From Clarireedia homoeocarpa (taxonomy: Eukaryota; Ascomycota; Leotiomycetes; Helotiales; Rutstroemiaceae), in NCBI GenBank assembly GCA_001465935.1, contig LNKV01000024.1, positions 310,001-374,000 of the forward strand: a stretch of DNA of 64,000 nt. Reading direction: 5' to 3'. The notes beneath the pieces are model-generated. The model was not told the DNA's origin. It was given only the letters and a program-made list of their open reading frames with translations, and did not search any database. Numbering within the stretch: the first letter of the stretch is position 1; every line of letters begins with the position of its first letter. Of this stretch, positions 34,244 to 45,954 are shown piece by piece. A program made the translations under genes and the position numbers.

Positions 34244-36044
34244 TTTGGCGGAGAGCAAATTGTGGCTCGCGCCCGGTGGCGGTGTGCACTAAGACTCCAA
34301 TTCGGAGTGCGGAGAGGAGGGGAGGCGCATAAATTTCGGAAATGAAAGCACAGTTTGGTCTTTCGAAATTGCGAATTGATATGTCTCGGGTCACTGAAAT
34401 GTGTGTTGGCAGCAATATAATGATTTTGCAACTTTGATTTTGCTTTTGCTTTTCGTCAGGGGGCGCGGATGGGAAAGGAGTCGGGAATAGCGTTCTTCCG
34501 GTCAAAGCTTACGCGGAGTTTGAGATGGATTGACTATATTTATTGGCCAATGGGACTGAGCCTAGTGGGTGTCAGCACGCTCATTGCAATGCTGTTATTC
34601 CTTGGAAGCGTATATTCCTGCCGTAAGGCGTAGGGCGTGGGCTTATACAAATCTGTGGTTGATCTACTGCTTATTTGTGCTGATGAAGGCTACTATCATC
34701 GATATGAAACCTCGTTAACTATAGACAAGCTGATGTCCACATTTGACCCCAAAATAATGATTCTTCTCGCGATAAAGCACAACATGTCTTTGAAGGTATG
34801 GGTTTACGGTGGTCATTGTCAACGATGAAAAGGTTGTGTCTAGACCCATCTGGACGAGAACAAGTGGAAGCTACTCAACCTCAACCCTCACCACATGACA
34901 CTGAAGAGTGTTCTCCCGCCGCACTCCGTAGTCTGTAGCTCGAATCATGCCATCAGCTATCAGCTATCAGCTACCAGCTATCAGCTACCAGCTATCCACA
35001 TCCTTAATCTGAAAAAACCTTCACTCTAAAGTTCCGCAGTATCAAAGCCGTCACGAAAAGAGTACACGTCTTCTTCAAGGGACGGTGTGATGTCTCACGT
35101 GGCACACTCGACGTTTCCACGCCCCCTCCCCCTAGTTAGAACTATCTACTTGGTCTCAAGGATACAGCCCAACCCCGCGACCGTGGCATCTCGAGCTGTC
35201 CTGTACGTTTGATTAAGGAAAGAGGGGTCACCAGCATCGAGCCTCGGGAAACGCATCGGAATATATCTTGAACTAATGTCTGACTAGACGGAGTACTTGT
35301 AGTCATGACAGATGTACTGTGATGCACGAAGCGGTCTGGGAAAGGCGGCGGCCAAATTCTTCATGTAGGTCGCTCTAGGATGCAGAAAAGCGTGGGAACT
35401 CGGACTCCTCTTCACGCAGCACAACAGCACGTTGTCGCCAATCCATGAGGCCACCCACTTGAACGATGCTCCGTAACGGATTTCATAGTTGGAAGTATAA
35501 TCATCAACCGTTAATGTCGCAAAGCCGGGTTTTCCCTCCCTTTTCATTGTGACTGGGCGAAGCGGCGGTGATTAAAGGCGGTCGCTTACACCAATTACTC
35601 CCTGAACGGGTGTGGCTTTCGAAGACTAGGCCTGCATGCAGCACAGACTAACCCGAATAAGCACCCCTCTTTTGCGATACCGTCTTATTCACCGCCATTG
35701 CCCGCGACCGCTCTGCGATACACAGGAAAAGGAACTTCTTTTATGAACGACGAAATGGAGGTTTTCTTACCTCTACAAACTTCTGTTCGAGGTTCATACA
35801 ATGTCTTTACATACTGTCCTTTGCTGATGCGAGCTTACTTGTGCAGTTATCCACCATTTTCCCGCCGTCACCGCCCAAAGCGTCGCGGAAACCTGCGTAG
35901 ATTTGGTCGCGAAACTAGCGGTGATTGATATTTATTTGCCCTTAACGTTCTCTTCTGCTGTCAAAAGCGTGCCATTTGGATTCTAGGTGAATTCAGCATC
36001 TGACCTCATCTTGGATATTGCTTTGCGCATCATTCTAGGCAATC
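34244..36044. other. Divergent intergenic region, 1.8 kb
   Basis: Contains promoters of the GT71 gene (minus) and the Rua1-like regulator (plus), and a 10-bp tandem repeat at 34952-34996. An 87-codon minus-strand frame at 35284-35547 starts at ATG (MKREGKPGFATLTVDDY) and has fairly protein-like composition, but no splice structure, family or conserved neighbour supports it, so I leave it uncalled. Confidence 0.5.
34952..34996. repeat. Tandem repeat of CAGCTATCAGCTAC type
   Basis: Alternating CAGCTAT and CAGCTAC units repeat about six times. A similar ATCAGCTATCA occurs once at about 39207. Confidence 0.85.
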
Positions 36045-38700
36045 ATGCTGCAAAGTACCGGCGCTCTTTTGGAGGACGGCCCTCGCTGTATGGCCGGCTC
36101 AGTTCTCCCAACAGCGACCTTACCAATCCGAGGTGGCTCGGGTTCCGATGCTCCAAAGGATCGCGAGACCTCACTTTCCTCTACAGATACCTCTGCGTCG
36201 AGTGGTCAATCGCAGATCAAGTCCGACTCTTCACACGTTGCCAGACCACGTGACGATACCCAGCAACCAAAGTCTGCTGAGGCTTCTCGGCACAACTTCG
36301 CTTCTTCAAGAATATCAGAGCCAACCGGAATGCTTGCATCAAACAGTTCGCTTTCGGGGCCTGTACATCGACCTCAACAGTTCACGTTCTGCTTCCTCCA
36401 GGCTTATTTCTCACAAGAGACCGGCGCATACACGAAGAGCGAGCAGGAAGCTCGGGGATGTATTCCACAAGAGCAACCAATGGTCGGCAAGAAACGAGCG
36501 ATCACCAGTCCACCATTGAAGATAAAGTCATGTGATACTGTAGCGACAGTAAAAGATTTGGGTGCTTGTTGGAGATGCAAATTCCTCGGCAAAAAGGTTA
36601 GTTGATGAAGATCTACTCATCCGTTGATATCGAGGTTACTAAATATGATTAGTGCGACACACAAACCTCTTGTAGCGCATGTCCACAGAAGGCTACTCCT
36701 TGGTCATCGATTGGTTGTAGACGCGGACCGTTGCGGGATGTGTTGCCACCAGTAACATTATGTTCGCCCAGACGTTCTAGTATTGCGCCAGATGTCGAGA
36801 GTTCGGAGGTACATAAATCTGAACAATCCCCAAGGCCAGACAGCCCAACATCAGCAAACTCCTTCCTGGACAATATCGAACAGCAACGGGATAGTCTGCT
36901 TGGCGCAATAGAAAACTCGACTCAGCCGCCGGAGGGTACTGCAGAGAGCAAGGCTCACTGGGAAGCTTGCAAGAACCTTTTCTCGAGCATTCCTATATCA
37001 AGTGATGCTGCCAAACTTAACCCCAAAACATTACAGAAAGATATTTCACTGCGTCATGGCGCCACTTGGCTCATGTGGGAAATCCAGAACAACTCACGTC
37101 TTCGGGATATTTTCACAAATAGTCAGCCGCTTCAACCTTCGGATCTGTCAGATATATTCACACTCATCTCTGCGACTGTGAATTACCAAATCCAAGAGCG
37201 AAATGTAAGTTCTTTTATCTGATCCGAAAATTTCTAAAGACTGACAGCGTACAGTACCAACTTATTCAAAAATCCTTCCTCTGCTTGCAAGCCTGCATTG
37301 AAGTCTTCCAAACGCATAATTCATGCAACCTCGCCCAATTTACTCACGAAACCTGCCCCACCTCATCCTGCCAATTGAACTGTTTCTTACGTCTAGATCG
37401 CTACTTGAAAGACTATCTGGATCTCCTCACTATGGTTCTCTTCAAAAACAACGGTCTCAACTGTCGGGACTGGTGGCTCTCCGTCTTCTATAGTCTCTGC
37501 ATCCAAAGCTACGTCCGCAAACTCCTCATGGAACTCGCCGCCACCGGTGCATTCCAGGACCACATGGCGAGCACAAGCCAATATCTCCATCTCGCCGTGC
37601 GTCTGTTCTCCGTATCATGCGGTTCCACATCGAAAAAGGCTTATGATCCGCTGAATCTGGACCTCGACAATCTATCCCAAAACGAACTCATCTTAATGGC
37701 CAAACACCAACTTGCAATCGAACAGGCGAAGAATGCTAAGCTTGCCGTCGGACAGAATCGATGGGCCGAGAGCGACATAACCGGTTCGTACAACTATCTC
37801 GAGAGATTATTCGGCGGCATTCACAGTACCCACGTCTCCCCGGTGTCGCGGAAGCGCTCCGACAGAGACAGAGAGGAACGAGAATGCGTCGACCCGGCCG
37901 AAAAACCGCATTTCCAGCGCTCGATCCGGAAATCCTTCCAACAGAAACGCCTCCCCAACATCTGCACAGACCTCTACATCTCCAACTCCCCCAGCATAAC
38001 GTCTGACTCGCGGGAAATCCCCCCGCCTACCTGGTCCCCCCGCCCCTCTCCGTCACAACCCTCCAATCTCTTCCAACCCCAATGGATACGTCCCGGCGAG
38101 GCCTGGTGCGGATACTGCCGGCCGGGGCGCTGGATCAAGGGCGCGGAGGCGTGGTGGAACGATCGCTGTTTATTCCACGGGATAAGTGCGGAAACCGGAA
38201 GGCCATTTGCGGAGCCGGAGGATGAGAGGGAGGTTGTGGGGGACGGCCTGAGGAGGATGTGGAAGGGCAAGTGTGGAGATTGTGGGGTGTGGGTTACGTA
38301 TCACAAGGAGGATTGGAGTCATTATTCGGAGTGGTTTGTGCATGCTGCTGATGTAAGTTTCTTTTCTTTTCTTTCTTTTCTTTTTTATATTTATTTAGGA
38401 GGAAGCATTTTTACTGACATTTGGATCTAGTGTGCGGATAAGAGGAAGAGGTGTTCCGTAGATTGCGTGGATGAGGAGAAGGGGTGCGAAGGGGATGTGG
38501 AGGTGGAAATGGAGGACCAGGAGGAGGAGGAGGAGGAAGAGGAAGAGGATCATGAAGTGGAGGAGGAGGAGGAGGAGGAAGAAGAAGAAGAAGAAGAAGA
38601 AGCCAACGAAAACGCGCACGAGGACAAAGAAAGCGATATGGGAGGGGATTCGGATTATGACTTTGTAAACATGGATAGCGATATCGAGGCAACGGAATAG
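36045..38700 (+). CDS. Putative transcription regulator: Zn2Cys6-like cluster plus Rua1-type C-terminal domain and acidic tail
   Basis: Four exons, 36045-36596, 36653-37204, 37255-38352 and 38431-38700, give 823 residues, all joined in phase 0. A disordered Ser-rich N-terminus precedes a Cys cluster split by intron 1: C175-x2-C178-x6-C185-x5-C191-x2-C194-x11-C206, close to the fungal binuclear zinc cluster except for the long last spacing and little basic charge. Residues about 370-510 are helical. Residues about 645-740 contain EAWCGYCRPGRWIKG, DRCLFHGISAETGRPF, GKCGDCGVWV and WFVHAADC, which match the C-terminal domain of the Ustilago regulator Rua1. The tail of about 75 residues is almost purely Glu/Asp (encoded by GAG/GAA repeats at 38517-38603). 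A nuclear regulator is likely; target genes are unknown. Confidence 0.85.
38517..38603 (+). repeat. Coding (GAG/GAA)n microsatellite
   Basis: Imperfect purine triplet repeat in the last exon of the Rua1-like regulator, encoding the polyglutamate tail. Its length is probably variable between strains. Confidence 0.9.
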
Positions 38701-39325
38701 GGAGTACGGCACATGGTGATATCCTGGGTTAAAGTATTGATGATTTCTGGACTGGATTTGGAATAGGTAGGTAGATACGTAGAGATAGATAGATGGATGG
38801 ACGGAATTCTACTCTACTTATTTACTTACTTTATTGCAATTATTTTTTTGGATTTACTCTGTTAATCTGACTTACTCTGTAAGTTAAGTGGTTTGATTGA
38901 TGCGATTACCTAAAGCGTATAAAACATCAACTATAGACAAATGTCGTCTAGATGACGGATGGATCTAGAACTTTGGCACATCGATAATCATATAACACTC
39001 AGAAGAACTATTCGAGAAGAGAAGCATATAAAGTCTTAGTTCTTGATTTCTTATTCAACAAGTTTGATTTTTTCGTCTTCCTTTACTTCAGACCATATAT
39101 CTATCCGAATCGAAAAAAAGTATAATAAGCATTGACGGAATCCAAAATTAATTTCATGTATCCATCACCAATCCGGGAAGGTCAACCAATGGCATCTGCC
39201 ATCTATCAGCTATCATAGCAATATGTGCGCCTTTACGTATATACCGTACCCGACCATCCAGATAAATCCAGACAGCCAGGAAGCGTTAGCACCTACAATA
39301 GAGGACACACTCCACCACAAGCAAT
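38701..39325. other. Convergent intergenic region, 0.6 kb
   Basis: 3' ends of the regulator (plus) and the M28 peptidase (minus). AT-rich with short GATAGATAGATGGATGGA repeats near 38780. No gene seen. Confidence 0.5.
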
Positions 39326-41809
39326 CTACTCCAGACTCTTCGCAGCCTGTCTCAGCGCCTTCCCAATAATATCCACCCACTTCCCCGCATTCTCATAATC
39401 CTTCGCATCAATCGCCTCCACCAACCCCGGGAACACGGCTCCTGCATACCCGGTCCAGAGTCCCGGCGCGAAAACCACATGCTTAAACCACGGTCTACTG
39501 TCCAATCCCTTCTTGTACAAGAACTGTCTCTCCAAATACTTGTATTTATCATTGACCTTGCGTACCTGATAATACAGCTTAATCTTCGTAGCCCATTTCC
39601 ACCAGGGGATATTCTCGCCTGCTTTTTCAGCAAGAGCGCTGGCATGGCTATCGTGGTGGGCGGCGGCGGTTTGGAGGGCTGCGACTGCGTGGTAGAGTTT
39701 GTGGAAGGAGAGTTTGAGGGTGTGGAGGGAACCGGTAGATGAGGAGAGGGCGATAGTGGGGCGGGCGCGGGCTTCGAGATCTTCGGCTTCGGAGGTGATG
39801 CCCATGATGGCGGATTCTATTTTGCTTTCGACGGTTTCAATGTATTTCTTCAAGGCATCGGCATAGTCGGTTGCGTTGAATGGAATGACTGGGGCTTCGG
39901 CCAACTTAGCGGTATATAGAGCCCAGATCTTCGCAATGGTGGCGTGATAGTGGAATCCAGGGTCACCATATGTGCTCATCCAGTGGAAAGAATCATAGTT
40001 GGAATGATATTGGTAGACGGCACCATGGGTGCCTTCGTGGTTATCGGGTTTAAAACCCATGTCGATCGAAGGAATACCAGCGAAATCTTGGAAAGCAGTA
40101 AAGTCACTACCACTTCCCATTGTGCTGATATGGCCATTCCAGGTATCGCGAACCGTTTGTCCTGGAATGGTTTGGTTGGGTGACGGGACGATGCCGGTGA
40201 TTTCATAAAGAACCTTATTGAGAAGGGGACTTGCGGATGCACTAAATTGTGGACCAGTAGTTCCGACATCGACGTTGACATATGCGACGTTTGCATGGGT
40301 GAGCCAAGGTAGATATTCCTCGACCCACTCAGTTGATCCGATTAGACCATATTCTTCTCCATCCCAGCTTGCGAAGACGATTGTTCGTAGTGGTTTCCAT
40401 CCCTTGGAAAGGGCTACACCAAAGCTTCGAATGACTTCGTTGAGTGCGGCAGAACCGCTGTTGGGGTCTCCTGCACCACCAGCAATCCAAGCATCGCGAT
40501 GGTTTCCAATAACAACGACCTCATCGAGCAGAGTGCCGTTAATAACACCAATGACATTCCATAGCGGTGTTGTAACATATTCAACCTCATTAACAAGATT
40601 GAGAACGAGGTTGTCTGGAGAAGGCCCAACATTGTATTCAACCCCTTTGTATTTCAACCCGTTGTTTCGCTCCCACCATTTGTTCAAATCCTTCGGACCA
40701 GGTCCCACGCCATTCAGAGATTTGAGGATGGGTAAAGCGTCGACGTAAGAGATTGGTATCGAGGGAATGGAAGGAATTGCCCCATCGACTGGCTGTCGTG
40801 GAACGCCGGGCTTAGAAGGATAACCTGGGGTAGTACTGCGTAACCGTTAGCGAAGGGAACAATAACGTCATATGACAATGAGGGGCAGAACTTACGGATC
40901 TCCAGGTGCTACACTCAAGAATTGTGCACTTCCTCGCTGAACACTGCTAGGGTTTCGAGCTGGTCCGTTTGGATATTGATCGACTCCATTTTCTTCGGTG
41001 GTTGATCCATCATCACCAGGGTCGGTGAAGAGAACAGCTCCGACCATCCCCAATTCTTGCGCCCGCTTAATTTTGAGACCACGGAAAATGCCTCCATACT
41101 TCGCAATAGCAATTTTCCCCTCTAAGCTAATGTTGGCATTTACTAAATCCTCGAAGTCCATGTATGTGCCATAGTTGACGTAGACGTATGGAGCAGTAAC
41201 ATTGCCAGAAGCAGAGTATCCGTGGAATGTTGGAATGCGATTGCTGAGACCCGTAGTTGGGTCTTCTTCAAGCACATCTTCCTCCAAACTAGCCTCATCT
41301 TTGACAACCCAATCGTCCGAATCTCCAGTATCCTTGTTCTTCTTCTTTTCGTAAAGAGCCAGTCGATGTCCGCGAGGATAATTGAGATATACGTCGTACG
41401 ACACAATGTCTGCCTTGATTCCGAATTCCTCCCATCTCTCCTGTGTCCAAAGTACTTGACTATAATTTGCACCTGCCAAGTGAGGCCCGGAGGTGTAATA
41501 TTTGCTCCAATCCCGCGCGAGTTCAGCCTTGGGAGTTTCGAGGAGGATTTCTTGGAGTTCTTTGTATGTGATGGCAGGGCTCTCTTGGTGGGGTCTGCGA
41601 TGCGGCCAATCTCCGTGGTGTCGAGGGACAATGGCGAGCGGGAGGAGGAAGAAGAAGGTAGCAGTGAGTAAACAGGATGACAATGCAACGGTACAGAATC
41701 GGCGAACGGTATTGTGTGGATACCTTTGTCGAGGCGGAGCGACGTGGATGGTGGCGATTAATGGTGTGCGTTCATTGGATGCCATCTTCTCATTGAGCCT
41801 TCTACTCAT
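39326..41809 (-). CDS. M28 metallopeptidase, glutamate carboxypeptidase II/transferrin-receptor-like
   Basis: Two exons, 41809-40896 and 40835-39326, with a 60-nt intron (GTAAGT/GCAG), give 807 residues. It is a type II membrane protein with a short basic N-terminus and one transmembrane helix at about 40-62 (FCTVALSSCLLTATFFFLLP). A PA domain (about 185-330) is inserted before the peptidase domain. The zinc ligands of the M28B group are all present: His417 (NHRDAW), Asp428 (AGDPNSG), Glu465/Glu466 (WDGEEYG), Asp494 (NVDVG) and His582 (YHSNYDS). A TFR-dimer-like helical domain ends the protein. The family releases C-terminal glutamate or other residues from peptides; fungal members are vacuolar or surface peptidases. 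A second ATG nine codons on (MASNERTPL) is an alternative start. Confidence 0.92.
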
Positions 41810-42340
41810 GATGAAGGTTTGGGTCAGTAGGGATCGGGATAGGATGAAGCATCAAGGATAATTGAGGTTATTCGAAGGTAATAGAAGGAGAACTTGGCAG
41901 CAATCGCGATAATTATTGTCGGAGCTGGAGTTTCGTCGCGAGAGCTCGTTATTTGAAACGATGCGGGGTGTAAGCTCTAGATATACTGTAAGGTCCAGAG
42001 AAGGTCCAGAGATAGATATCCTGTACGAAGAGTAAGGTCCAGAGATAGAGATGATCTTGCCTTTACCTGGAGATATAAACCGCAATAAATTAGATAAGGT
42101 GACGTCCGCGGAAGGTAACAGACAGGAAGCAGATGTCCAGTCAACAGCCAGGAATCCTTCGCAGAGTGGAGAATGGAGAAGAGTGAACCGAGGAAGGGGT
42201 AGACAGCACCTTACCTATCTAGGGAGGTACAAAGAGCAATGACAACATTCGCGCTTTATATTCCGTGAGTTACTTCGGACGTACTCGTTATCGATTTGCT
42301 ATCGATAACCAGCGGAGCGGATGAGGGAGAAGACGAGTGG

Positions 42341-42385
42341 TAATATACGTAATATACGTAATATACGTAATATACGTAATATACC
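42341..42385. repeat. 9-bp tandem repeat TAATATACG, five copies
   Basis: Four exact TAATATACG units and a fifth ending in C. No spacers, so it is a simple minisatellite. Confidence 0.95.
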
Positions 42386-42469
42386 TATTCTATTCGTAAT
42401 AAATATACCAAGAGATGTGAATAATATGAATAATACGAGCAATATGAGCAAGTCGTCGGTAGATACAGG

Positions 42470-42515
42470 TAGGATCTGTAGGATCTGTATGCTCTGTATG
42501 CTCTGTATGCTCTGT
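42470..42515. repeat. 9-bp tandem repeats TAGGATCTG then TATGCTCTG
   Basis: Two TAGGATCTG units followed by three TATGCTCTG units and a partial one, 85 bp from the TAATATACG array. Confidence 0.9.
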
Positions 42516-42854
42516 CTGACATGGCCGTGTTGATAATCAGTCAACTCATTCTGGAGCTTCGAGGGTGCATGGTGCATGCTTCACGTGATGGCACTGCAAA
42601 GCGATAATCGGCCTCGATTGCCGATGTTCTCAAGCCAATCAACAATGCTTGCTATGGAATCATTGTTGAGCTGTCCAATCAGAGATGCTCATACTCACGA
42701 TTGTGTATCATCGCCTGCACGCAGGAAAATGCGGCTATAGCAAGATCCATGTTGCTGGCGACGGAGTAAAACACGTCGAGGGCTTAAACCGGCTTCGACT
42801 CCGCAGCAAATCTCTTGTCTCGCGGTTTGCCGTTACGTTGCCTGCCTCATCTGC

Positions 42855-43004
42855 CTGCGTGCTTGCTTGTTGCTTGCTTGCTTGCTGCTTGCTTGCTTGT
42901 TGCTTGCTTGCTTGCTGCTTGCTTGCTTGTTGCTTGCTGCTTGCTACTTGCTTGTTGCTTGCTGCTTGCTTGTTGCTTGCTGCTTGCTTGTTGCTTGCTT
43001 GCTT
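42855..43004. repeat. Compound TTGC/TGC low-complexity tract, 150 bp
   Basis: Mixed TTGC and TGC units form higher-order blocks such as TTGCTTGCTTGCTGC and TTGCTTGCTGC. A pure TTGC run of similar type recurs at 43280-43307. Both lie upstream of the MFS gene at 43430 and may be in its leader. Confidence 0.95.
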
Positions 43005-43279
43005 ACTTAATACTGTATCAAAAACAGTTGCTGGGTTGCAACCTTCCTGCGCCTGCACACGAGTTTTTGCCCCACCCCTGTATACCGTCTTTCCGTTCCT
43101 CACGAGACTCGTGCAGACTTTTCACTCTTTCTTTAAAACGACCGCTCTCCCATGCTTCGCTCACTGTCATTCGTTTCTCTCTGTATATCCTTCCTCTGTT
43201 TCCACTTCGCTTAACATATTTCACCCATCTTTCATGTATTATTGGCTCGTGAGATAGCTACGCCTGGCTCAGCATTGTT

Positions 43280-43307
43280 GTGCTTGCTTGCTTGCTTGCT
43301 TGCTTGC
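43280..43307. repeat. (TTGC)n microsatellite
   Basis: About six uninterrupted TTGC units, 120 bp upstream of the MFS start codon. Confidence 0.9.
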
Positions 43308-43429
43308 CCATCTCTTCCTAGCAAGGCTCACAGCTTTCTATTTTTCACGTCCTCTCGAGTTTCTCGAAACTCGAGGCACTCGTGGCTGTAAGGCCTATGC
43401 AGACGGAGTCGACGAAAAACTAGATCGCC

Positions 43430-45954
43430 ATGGCCAACGGAAAGGTGTCCGGTCCTGCAAAGCTACCGGCCAAGCAGCTGGCCATCCTTGGTAAGCTCTT
43501 CCCCACTTCATCCTCTGCCTATAAATTGTCCAGCAGGGCAGGGTCATCTTCGACTTCGAACTCGTTGATAGTTTCTTCAGTTGCGATGAGAAAGGGAAGT
43601 TGCAGTAACTTAACTCGAGCGTTTTTCGGGGGCGCCGGCACCGGCTGGCTTCATGCACACACACTACCCTTTACCCTGGGTACATGACTACCCCGCCAAA
43701 ATCCCCACTCACCAAGAAAAAGTTCCTGTCCCTACGAAGATTGTCACCAAATTGTTACTTCCGTCAGAATACATACTTGAGCCAATGAAATAATACATCA
43801 ATTGTGCCATTGCCTTCACTGTGCGTCAGTAATGAAGTTCTCGTTCAAGATGTGAGAGCATTGCTTGAAACGTCACTTGGGTCTTTTGAATGCAGCTCGC
43901 CTACGAATCGTGCCTCCATGCTGCGACTACTCCGCATGTCACACACTCAACCATTTATCTCAGCAAATCTAAGATTCGCCAGCTTTCGTCCATCTGTACT
44001 AACAATTCATAGCGATATGTAGATTTGCAGAACCAGTCGCTCTGACCTCGGTCTTCCCATATCTTGTAAGTTCTTTTTGCAACTCTACTACTCTCTACAA
44101 TGCTTGCATCGCTGACTGCTTGAAGCCTGAGATGATCGAGAGTTTTGGAGTCGAGAAGAAGAATGTGGCCATGTGGGCAGGTATCACCTCAAGTGTCTTC
44201 TCCATTGCTCAGTGCATGACGGCCGTTATGTGGGGTAGAGCGTCCGATAAATTTGGTCGGAAACCAACAATTCTCACTGCACTGACAGCTACTATGATCA
44301 GCAGTATTCTTTGGGGTATGTCGGTCAGCTTGCCCATGGCTATCATGGCAAGAGCGCTGCACGGAGCGTGCAACGGGAATGGTTCGTCAACACCAACTGC
44401 ACTCACTGACCTGAGCTAACAAAGCATAGTTGGTATCATTCGTACCATGGTAGCAGAGATGGTTCCTCAGAAAGAATTACAACCTAGAGCGTTCTCTATC
44501 ATGCCACTCGTTTGGAGTCTCGGATCTATCTTTGGACCTTCATTTGGAGGATTCCTCGCCAAGCCTGCACAAAACTTCCCCGAGCTTTTTGGTAACAATA
44601 AGTTCTTTCTTAGATTTCCCTATGCATTACCCAACCTTGTGGCTAGTACTCTGTTCACAATTGGAATTACAACTGGCTTTCTATTCCTCAGAGTGAGTTC
44701 TTCTTTGCAAGGCCTTTACTCAAATCTAATGACCATCAGGAAACGCTCGAAACAAAACGTCACAAGAGAGACTTGGGTATCGAGTTAGGGAAAAAGTTAG
44801 TCGGCTCTACACAGGCTCTCTGCTCCCAGAGTCGGCCCAAGAAGCACTTCCATCGACACTCTGTACACGACGAATCCTCTGCATCCCTCCTCAGGCCTAC
44901 CTCTTCTGCCGGGTCAGATTCCACGGAAGCTTTCCAGGACAGTTTCGGATCATCCAAGCAGAAGAAATCCAATGCTCCACCCAGCATTTGGGAGGTCTTC
45001 ACTCGCCAATCCGTCATAAATCTTATTGCTTATACCTTTCTCTCTTTACACTCGGTAGCCTACGATCAAATCCTTCCTGTTTTTATGCACAACCCACCTC
45101 AAATTCACGATCCCACAAATACGCATCTTCCTTTCAAATTTTCCGGCGGATTCGGAATCGGACACAGCAGGATCGGTACCCTTTTCACTCTTTATGGTGT
45201 AGTTGGCGGCTTTATCCAGTTCTTCATTTTCCCTCCAGCAGCGCGCTATTTCGGAGTCTTGAATTGCTTCAAAGCCTGTGGGATAACGTTCCCTATCATA
45301 TGTTTGATAACTCCTTACACAGCTCTCATCGAGGACCCCTCCCGACAGCAAGCTATTATGTTCGCCATCATGATTATAAAGTCCTTTGCGGTCATATTTG
45401 CTTTTCCTTGCTCGGTGATCCTCCTCACGAATTCTGCTGCGAGTTTAAGAGTCTTGGGCACTCTGAATGGCGTTTCGGTTTCTATTTCAGCAATCGGAAG
45501 AGCTATCGGGCCGGCTTTGATTGGAACATCATTTACATGGGGTCTTGAGAAAGGATATATCGTCACCCCTTACTTTCTACTTGCCGTGATCTGTAGCATT
45601 GGCGCCATTCCTATTTGGTATCTTGAGGAAATGGAGGGATTTAGCAAGAGTGGTACTAGTAGTGATGACGAGGAGGAAGAAACATTGCTTTCGAGCGACG
45701 ACGAGGAGACTGGCCTGCTTGCTGGTAATGAGCGTCTCTTAATGGGCTCTAATGAAGAAGCTTTAGATGTAGTAGAAGGTCCACCACTCGCTATAGATGT
45801 GAAGAAACGACGGGAGTCGACAAACGAAGCGAGGATATCTGACCCCATAGGAGTTATGGGGGGAAGTGTAGGGCGTGGAGGCCCTAGGAAATTAAGTAAC
45901 GGTTTTGCTGCGTCGAACATGGGTCAGGGAACTGGAGGGAACAGCTTTACATGA
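43430..45954 (+). CDS. MFS transporter, ZIFL1/YCR023C-like
   Basis: Five exons, 43430-43490, 44013-44065, 44126-44381, 44430-44692 and 44740-45954, give 615 residues; intron 1 is unusually long (522 nt) and exon 2 short (53 nt). The protein reads LPAKQLAILAICRFAEPVALTSVFPYL across exons 1-2, PEMIESFG, and the MFS motif A as WGRASDKFGRKP. After TM6 there is a long Ser/His-rich cytosolic loop (KKHFHRHSVHDESSASLLRP), then TM7-12 and an acidic C-terminal tail (SSDDEEEETLLSSDDEE). This architecture is the one of fungal and plant ZIFL-type facilitators and yeast YCR023C, often vacuolar; plant ZIFL1 moves zinc-linked or potassium/auxin-related solutes. Substrate here is unknown. Splice frames were chosen so that each TM block continues without stops. 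Confidence 0.9.

Larger units (their letters stand above)
41810..43429. other. Divergent, repeat-rich intergenic region, 1.6 kb
   Basis: Separates the M28 peptidase (minus) from an MFS gene (plus). It contains duplicated AAGGTCCAGAGA blocks at about 41990-42045, two 9-bp tandem arrays and a long TTGC-rich tract. The open frames of up to 190 codons here (for example 42685-43257 and its antisense) come from the repeats and are not genes. Confidence 0.6.

Noticed and set aside
35284..35547. 87-codon minus-strand frame starting at ATG
   Set aside because: Composition is fairly protein-like, but nothing else supports a gene; left uncalled.
38395..38712. Minus-strand Leu/Phe-rich frame
   Set aside because: Antisense to the polyglutamate-encoding GAG repeat of the Rua1-like gene.
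42341..42515. CRISPR-like look of regularly repeated short units
   Set aside because: Units are contiguous 9-mers without spacers in a eukaryotic genome; these are minisatellites.
42685..43257. 190-codon frame of Leu/Ala/Cys repeats (and its antisense)
   Set aside because: Produced entirely by the TTGC/TGC tract.
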